Positions 49,106 through 54,680 of a DNA stretch of 54,680 nt are shown here, piece by piece. Location: positions 1 through 54,680 of the forward strand of contig JAUCBJ010006165.1 in assembly GCA_032718475.1 (NCBI GenBank), written 5' to 3'. The first letter of the stretch is position 1. Each line of letters starts with the position of its first letter. Below the pieces are notes generated by a model. It worked only from the letters and a program-made list of their open reading frames with translations, ran no database searches and had not been told where the DNA came from. Both the position numbers and the translations under genes were made by a program. The DNA is from Nemertoderma westbladi (taxonomy: Eukaryota; Xenacoelomorpha; Nemertodermatida; Nemertodermatidae).

Positions 49106-49479
49106 AACAGATGGGGACATACAGCATGCCAAGGGTGTATTTCCCGGATGGGGACATGACGAATCTAGACCTGCACATGTTCTCCGATGCGTCATTGGAA
49201 GCATACGGAGCGGCACTCTACCTAGTACAACGGGAAGGGGCTCATAAGCCCAGGCTTGCATTCAGCAAAGCTAAGTCGACGCCGCCGGATTCAGCATTGG
49301 TCCCGAAACTCGAGTTGACAGCTGCAAGGTTAGGAGTAAGGGCCACAGCCTACTTAATGGATGCTATTCCCAACATAGTGGAAACACACTACTGGACGGA
49401 CTCCATGGTAGTGCTCGATGGCTACACAATGAAAGGACGAGATACCCTATATTCGTCGCAAATAGGGTGGACGAAATAA
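49070..49479 (+). pseudogene. BEL/Pao pol: RNase H piece
   Basis: Continues the polyprotein after the first frame break. It carries LHMFSDASLEAYGAALYLV (RNase H Asp in FSDAS), PKLELTAARLG (Glu) and HYWTDSMVVLDG (Asp in TDS), the three carboxylates in order as expected for an LTR-retrotransposon RNase H. The frame breaks again near 49,450. Confidence 0.9.
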
Positions 49480-50051
49480 GAGCGACGACGGAATTGGAAA
49501 GGTGGCACTACTGCCCAACGGATGAGAACCCGGCGGACTTGTTATCAAGGGGCGTAGCACGCCACACTTTCTTGAAGAAGGAAGTATTGTGGCAGCACGG
49601 GCTGCAATTTCTGAACGATAAGACAGCCTGGCCACCGATGAAGAAGGTGGACCCGGGCTCGGAGGAAGTAGTATCAGAGGAAGAGGGAGGAGACTCAGAG
49701 GGTGAAGAGATATATAGCCAGATGGTGAGGGAGATAAGGGACGTGCAACCAAAACCGGAAGAACTGTGCGATAACCCGACGGACAGACTCCTTAGCTATA
49801 GCTCAAGTTGGTACAAGACCAACAAGTTAGTGGCGTACTGGAGAGCCTTCGGGGAATTCCTCAAGGGAGTCGGCAAAGACATAAAAAATAAAACAACCAT
49901 CGATCTGGAGGGAGCGGCCAAGGCCGTCATCCGCTACGAACAGAGAAAGAATTACGGCGACGAGGTGGAACGCGTCGGTAAACAACAGCATCTCCGATGG
50001 GACAGTGAGCTGATCGCGCTGTCGCACAACTCAATGATGATGGAATCTTAG
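49452..50051 (+). pseudogene. BEL/Pao pol: RNase H-integrase connector
   Basis: Starts FVANRVDEIR and WHYCPTDENPADLLSRG, the final RNase H motif (NPADLLSRG) of BEL and Gypsy elements. It continues into an acidic tether (EEEGGDSEGEE) and a helical region (SWYKTNKLVAYWRAFGEF). The frame breaks near 50,027. Confidence 0.9.
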
Positions 50052-50728
50052 TAATGAACTCCAGGGTGTTGAATAACAACAGTATCATCATTCCACCAAA
50101 GCCCATCATCATCCCTAATGGATCGCCGATAGTCCACCAGATCATCCGGGACTCCCACAAATCGATATTGCACGGGGGCACCAACCGGACCCTCACGGAG
50201 ATACGAAGGACCTTTTGGGTCAAACAGTTAAGGAAGAAGGTAAAGGCGGTAGTGGGGCAGTGCCAGACCTGCCGACGGACGAAGAAGGAGCGGGCCATAC
50301 AGGAGATGGCGCCACCACCGGCCAGTAGGGTGAGAAAGCACGACCCGCCATTCACGCACTGCGGTGTGGATATGTTCGGGCCGATAAAGATCAAGGTGAT
50401 GCGGCACACGGAGAAGCGTTACGGCATTATCTTCGTATGTAACAACACGCGGGCGGTAGGGATAGAACTCGCCCAAGATGCAACTGCATTGGCATTCATC
50501 AATGCCCTAGAGAGGTTCAGGGACCGCAAAGGTGGGATGATCGCAGTAATATACTCGGATAATGGAACCAACTTTGTGGGGGCGGAGAACGAGATGGCAG
50601 AGGCCTTGGACATCCTGGAAGGGGAGGAAGTCAGGGCAGCCATGAGAAGACGACAGGTGAAGTGGGAGGGGAGGACGCCGTATGCTCCGCATACTCTAGG
50701 ATGCATCGAGAGACTACCCACATGGTAA
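50027..50728 (+). pseudogene. BEL/Pao pol: integrase zinc finger and catalytic core
   Basis: An HHCC zinc finger is seen as SHKSILHGG with CQTC. The catalytic core has Asp in HCGVDMFGPI and in YSDNGTNFVG. The third acid is the Glu of CIER at 50,708-50,710, immediately before the frame is lost. Order and spacing match retroviral-type DDE integrases. Confidence 0.9.
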
Positions 50729-51225
50729 CCGAAGATGTACTAAGGACAGTACTGGCAAAGTGCGAGGGTATCATTAATAGCAGACCGCTATATCCAGAAA
50801 ATGATGACCCAGAGTCATTAGATGTGTTGACGCCCAGTCACTTTCTAATGGAGAGACCAGCGACCATCGACATGCGGGGTGTGGACCCAGACGATATACA
50901 CTCCCGACAGAGTTGGAAAGTCGCTAAGGCGATAAGCGCGGAGTACTGGAGGAGGTGGGTCGAGGAATATCTACCCACGCTTATTAGGAGAAGCAAGTGG
51001 AGAAATATAAATAGGGAGTTGAAGGAGGGTGATCTGGTAATCGTCACGGACGATACCATCATCAACAACCAATGGAGATTGGCGAGAGTTGTGGGTACTT
51101 ACTCCGACGAGGACGGAAGAGTCCGATCGGTAGAGGTACGGATAGGTGGTAAGATAGGAGCGAAAGATAGGAAGACCTACAGGAGGGCTGTAGGCAAGTG
51201 CTGCCTTCTAGAGGGCGCACCATAA
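50710..51225 (+). pseudogene. BEL/Pao pol: integrase C-terminus (DUF5641-like)
   Basis: Continues after the fourth break with TEDVLRTVLAKCEGIINSRP and LTPSHFLMERPA, the end of the integrase core. LKEGDLVIVTDD, WRLARVVGTYSDEDG and the final RRAVGKCCLLEGA belong to the C-terminal domain typical of BEL/Pao integrases. It ends at a TAA at 51,223-51,225. Confidence 0.9.
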
Positions 51226-52091
51226 AGTTTAGTTTAGTTTAGTCGTCCAAGTTTTGGACTGGGGGGGGGGGGGGGGGGGGTGGGATTGAGGGCGAGACGC
51301 CCTTCCCACACATAAATATAAAAAAATAATAAATAAAGAAAGAGAAAGAGAGAGTAATAGTACGTAGTAGGTACGTAGTTAGTAAGTAGGCAGATAGAAG
51401 TTAGTAAGAGTTAGTAGTAAGAGGGTATGTAGTACCGTTAGTAGGAGTTAGTTAGAAGTTAGTAAGAGGGTACGTAGTACTGGTTAGTAGGAGTTAGTTA
51501 GAAGTTAGTAAGAGGGTACGTAGTACCAGTTATTAGGAGTTAGTGGAGTTAGAAGTTAGTAAGAGGGTACGTAGTTAGAGGTTATTAAGAGGGTACATAT
51601 AGTACCGTTAGCAGTAAGAGTTAGTAGCAGGAGGGTATGTATGATATGAAATATAGTGAGAGTTAGTAGAGATTAGTTAGGAAGTTAGTAGAGCTAGTAG
51701 TGAGTAGCGAGAGGGGGGCACGTGGGTACAGCTGGATAAATCGTGTAGGCCACGCGACGCATACTGTTGTACTGCACAAGCCCACGGAGTAGGCCAGAAT
51801 GTGGATTGTAAAATAGAATAATCCATTGGCAGAATACTGATAGCACAGTAGTAGGACTAAATTAAATATTAAAATAAAATAAAATTAGAAATTAGACAAA
51901 TTATGGTAACAGTAGGAGAAATATTCTGGAACATAATTAAAGTAACGGACAGAATTACGAAATTTAGTACAATTTGACACTTTTAGGAAATTAGGTAGGA
52001 AAATTAGGCGATAACCTAAGATTCAGCGAGAGATAGGCCATTATCGAACTGCACAGACCATCCTAACTTTATCACTCATCTGTATTGCGCC
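51226..52091 (+). other. Non-coding spacer between pol and the downstream ORF
   Basis: Holds GTTTAGTTTAGTTTAGTC, a 20-bp poly-G at 51,261-51,280, and imperfect repeats of GTTAGTAAGAGGGTACGTAG (about 51,355-51,660). AT-rich DNA and a short open stretch from about 52,018 follow. I looked for LTR-like direct repeats and a primer-binding site and could not define either, so it is unclear whether an LTR lies here. Confidence 0.5.
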
Positions 52092-53987
52092 TTGGCAAGG
52101 CACCACCTTACGGGTGAGCGATTGGGAGAGTTCGAAATTGCGGAGAAACTTGTCCGAAAGAGAAAGGCGGAGTTAGGAGGAAAGGAGATACTGGTGGATT
52201 TCACCGAGGGGCATCCGAAAGAAAAGACGAGGGGATACTATGAGCGGTTAGAGAGGGGTCACGAAGCGCGAGCGCTACAGGACCATTTCAGGGAGATGCA
52301 CGAACGGCGACTGGTCGGGACCTACGGGACGCCGTCGCTAGACAACGCAATCTCCGAGCATTTCCACTACGTGGTGAAGGGAGACGAGGCGAAGTTCGGG
52401 ATTCCGAAGTACGCAAAGGAGCCACTGAGAAAAGATTGGAAGAGGTTCGTAGAGTCCATCAGCAGGGGAGGATACATGGTCCTAGACGATGAGGGGACCG
52501 TGGAAGACGAGGAAGGTTCGAGAAGAGGATCGGCTGGGTCGGCCAGAACCATATTCCTACATTTGGCCGTGCCAAATGGGGACATTTTCCTATTCGACCT
52601 GGGAATGTATGGAAAGAAGAACGGGCCGAAGTTGAACCGGTTGCCAAAGGCGGTGCAAACCCTGGTAAGAGAAAAGTCGATGACAAAGGTGGGATCGGCG
52701 ATCCGCGACGACGCGGAGAGAATCATCGGTCCAGACACCCCCAACCTCCTGGACATGCAGACAGTCTACATGGCTATGACAGCACCAGACGGGTTGGGAC
52801 TAGTGGAGAACACAGGCCATTGTGGAGCAGTGGCAATGGGCCAGCTAATGGGGCTTGTGTGTCACAAACCAATGGACTGGGGTAAGTTCAGAGAGGAGTA
52901 CAGAGCGGAGTTAGCAAACTCGCTGAAGTGGGGAGCGAGGCCAGGGAAACAAGAGGTGTATCAATTCCGGAGAGGAGCGATAAAGGTATATCAGAAGCGA
53001 TATATCCTGCAGGAGGACTGGATAATGATGGGTTTGCTAAACCTATTCATGACCGTCATCATCGAGAGAGAACCAACGGCATTCCTGCTATCAGGATCAT
53101 CCCTGAACTACAGAAGAGCCTTCAGGACGGCTTTCGAGGGTCTGGTAGACCACCCGGGGCTGAAGGGCGAGTCAGTATACTATAACTGCCGACATCTAGT
53201 AGACGGGGAGGTGGATACGCCATATCAGAGGTGGGAGCAGCTAGAGGCGGATAGACGAGAGGTGAAGCGATTGGAAGAAATCGCTAGGCGAGAAAGGAGG
53301 GAGGCAGAAGAAAGGGAGGAGGAGGCAAGAAGGGAAAGCTACGGGTTCGAGGAACAGGCGGCCTTAGACGAACTTCGCTGGACATCATCAGGGAGTTCGG
53401 GCGAGTCTCTAGGGCGAGAATTAGGATGGACGGTGGGATCAACGAAACAGTCGACATCGGGATTGCAGACAACGCCCATACCAGCGGGCGCCGAGGGCGA
53501 TTATACACTGAGGAGGCCAGGGGAGCTGGAAGGATGGAGAGTCACGGGCGAGAGCCAAGGCGGGAAGGGACAAAGTGGGTCCACCGGTATACCGGGATTG
53601 GAGCCACTCCCAGAGGAGGACGAGGATGACGACGAGTTCGGAGAGATGCCGCCCATCGAGAGGATCGGCCACTCGGACATGGACTGGGTTGGCGGGAGGG
53701 TGGTGACGGCCAGTGGGGCGAGAGCCTTCTGGGATAGACCCGGCAAGCGGGCCTGGGTGCATGAGGAGCCGGCGATGGATTTCGCGGGGAGCACCATCAG
53801 GTTGGGCGAGCAACCGGGAACGGCACCACGGGTAGTATTCGGAGAGACGATGCCCGGGAGGGGCGAGGAGATAGACGTGGACAGGGACGCTAACATCCAG
53901 GAGTGGGATCTTCGAGGAGTGGGCCGACGACGGCGCCATGACACGGCAGCGTATGAAGGCCCAGGAGTTCCGGTGGGGCTTCTTTAA
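52092..53987 (+). CDS. BEL-associated ORF with an RNase D/WRN-like 3'-5' exonuclease domain
   Basis: 631 codons, frame open without an ATG at its head (TTG at 52,092; first ATG at 52,296), so the true start or splice is unknown. Residues about 112-305 follow the DEDDy exonuclease plan: motif I MVLDDEGT (Asp132/Asp133, Glu134), TIFLHLAVPNGDIFLFDLG, motif II KVGSAIRDDAERI (Asp206/207), LLDMQTVY, then LKWGARPGKQEVYQFRRGA. The last aligns with the W..RPL..Q..YA..DA motif III, but Arg/Gly replaces the Asp. An E/R-rich coiled coil (about 381-418) and an acidic segment (EEDEDDDEFGE) follow. No zinc knuckle is present. Purine-rich codon use resembles the pol upstream, suggesting one element. Alternatives: a divergent Gag, or a neighbouring element's ORF. 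Confidence 0.6.
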   Translation: MARHHLTGERLGEFEIAEKLVRKRKAELGGKEILVDFTEGHPKEKTRGYYERLERGHEARALQDHFREMHERRLVGTYGTPSLDNAISEHFHYVVKGDEAKFGIPKYAKEPLRKDWKRFVESISRGGYMVLDDEGTVEDEEGSRRGSAGSARTIFLHLAVPNGDIFLFDLGMYGKKNGPKLNRLPKAVQTLVREKSMTKVGSAIRDDAERIIGPDTPNLLDMQTVYMAMTAPDGLGLVENTGHCGAVAMGQLMGLVCHKPMDWGKFREEYRAELANSLKWGARPGKQEVYQFRRGAIKVYQKRYILQEDWIMMGLLNLFMTVIIEREPTAFLLSGSSLNYRRAFRTAFEGLVDHPGLKGESVYYNCRHLVDGEVDTPYQRWEQLEADRREVKRLEEIARRERREAEEREEEARRESYGFEEQAALDELRWTSSGSSGESLGRELGWTVGSTKQSTSGLQTTPIPAGAEGDYTLRRPGELEGWRVTGESQGGKGQSGSTGIPGLEPLPEEDEDDDEFGEMPPIERIGHSDMDWVGGRVVTASGARAFWDRPGKRAWVHEEPAMDFAGSTIRLGEQPGTAPRVVFGETMPGRGEEIDVDRDANIQEWDLRGVGRRRRHDTAAYEGPGVPVGLL

Positions 53988-54396
53988 TATCAACCAGGAG
54001 GCCCACCTGGAGATTATCAAACAGAGACTTCCGTTTACCTACCAGGAGGTATCAACGGCGTCGTATGCCGGGGTGATAAATACGCAGAGGTATTTGGACA
54101 GGTGGACGCCATAGAACCGAGGATAGTTCAGGGATTTCTTGGCGGAGCATGTGCCGCGGGCGATGAAAGTGATCCTATGGGATGCCACTAGGGGGAAACA
54201 ACAGGGCCATTCGGAGGGGCCACCCGCGAAGCGATACCGGGAGCTGACGGGAATCAGTAGAGAGGTGACGGCGAGGGTCAGGAGTCTGAAGGGAGATAAG
54301 ACCAAGGGAGCGGCAGCGGCCAGGAAACGACCAAGGGAGGAGGAAGACAGAGGGAAGGAGTTGAGGTGGTTCCCAAAGTCAGGTGGAATGAACTAG
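53908..54396 (+). pseudogene. Continuation of the downstream ORF after a frameshift
   Basis: In another frame the protein appears to continue: EEWADDGAMTRQRMKAQEF, WGFFNINQEAHLEIIKQRLP, SYAGVINTQRYLDRW. Two in-frame TAG stops (54,112-54,114 and 54,124-54,126) interrupt it, and a basic, nuclear-signal-like tail (ARKRPREEEDRGKE) ends at a TAG at 54,394-54,396. The frame changes near 53,905 beside a short G run. Composition stays like the preceding ORF. Function unknown. Confidence 0.55.
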
Positions 54397-54680
54397 AACT
54401 TGGATGTGGGATGCCTGGAAGGCACCACGTGAGAAGTACGAACTCCTAAGCGGAACATTTAAATAATTAAAAGTGCAATTAGTATGTACGTATGTAGTTA
54501 TCATTAGTCTAGTTAAAATTAAGCAAATATAATCAAAGTAAGTACTATAGTCATATAACCTTTTCCAATTAGCTACTGGGACTGGGGACCAATTGACTAT
54601 AACAGAACGAGACACTGGACGACTTCACACTTCTTGAGTGCGACGGCACAGAAGGGGAGGGTGAGGCCCGTCGGGAGAGA
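54397..54680. other. Non-coding sequence to the window edge
   Basis: AT-rich (54,455-54,560), then purine-rich near the edge. It contains CTGGAAGGCACCACGTGAG, loosely like CTTGGCAAGGCACCACCTTA at the head of the preceding ORF. It could be the 3' UTR or LTR of the element, but no repeat partner is in the window. Confidence 0.4.

Noticed and set aside
51226-52091. An LTR between integrase and the downstream ORF
   Set aside because: No matching direct repeat or primer-binding site was found in the window, so no LTR is annotated.
52092-53987. Reading the downstream ORF as a normal BEL Gag
   Set aside because: No zinc knuckle and no recognisable Gag segment were seen, while an exonuclease-like motif order is visible; Gag is kept only as an alternative.

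Overview
The window is nuclear DNA from an animal, most likely a marine invertebrate. It holds a spliced kinase gene of the NEK10 family, a single-exon Golgi-type sulfotransferase, several clades of LINE, tRNA-derived SINEs, cut-and-paste transposon remnants and a BEL/Pao retrotransposon. I cannot name the phylum. No bacterial, organellar or CRISPR signal was seen.

Layout. 1-3,975: tandem array of a 43-bp unit. 4-9.4 kb: LINE debris, a TA-flanked inverted-repeat element carrying a 33-bp minisatellite, and a Mutator-like element with a 9-bp target duplication. 9.7-36.65 kb, minus strand: eight consecutive 3'-terminal exons of NEK10, running from the catalytic loop to the stop codon. One intron carries a LINE remnant split by a hAT-like element. 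The intron between the first two exons of the window is 20.8 kb, and 19 kb of it is an array of 828 units of 23 bp. 36.7-42.1 kb: SINE, a TTAA-flanked element with poly-G ends, a broken CR1-like LINE and a 19-bp array. 42.2-43.6 kb, minus strand: an intact 462-aa carbohydrate sulfotransferase-like gene. 43.6-47.3 kb: hairpins, microsatellite and a 33/25-bp array. 47.3-54.4 kb, plus strand: a BEL/Pao pol (protease, RT, RNase H, integrase) in five frame-broken pieces, followed by a further large ORF.

Two observations stand out. First, two adjacent NEK10 introns both begin inside tandem arrays whose repeat unit contains a copy of that exon's own end plus its splice donor; one has grown to 828 copies, giving hundreds of decoy 5' splice sites next to the real one. 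Second, the ORF downstream of the BEL/Pao integrase carries a domain resembling RNase D/WRN/EXD-type 3'-5' exonucleases. Motifs I and II are present and motif III appears to lack its aspartate. I do not recall this domain from BEL/Pao elements.

Most remaining open frames are artefacts of tandem repeats or shadows of these genes. The upstream NEK10 exons (N-terminal region and start of the kinase domain) were not found in the 18 kb up to the right edge of the window, so the sulfotransferase is either nested in a NEK10 intron or the NEK10 copy is incomplete here.
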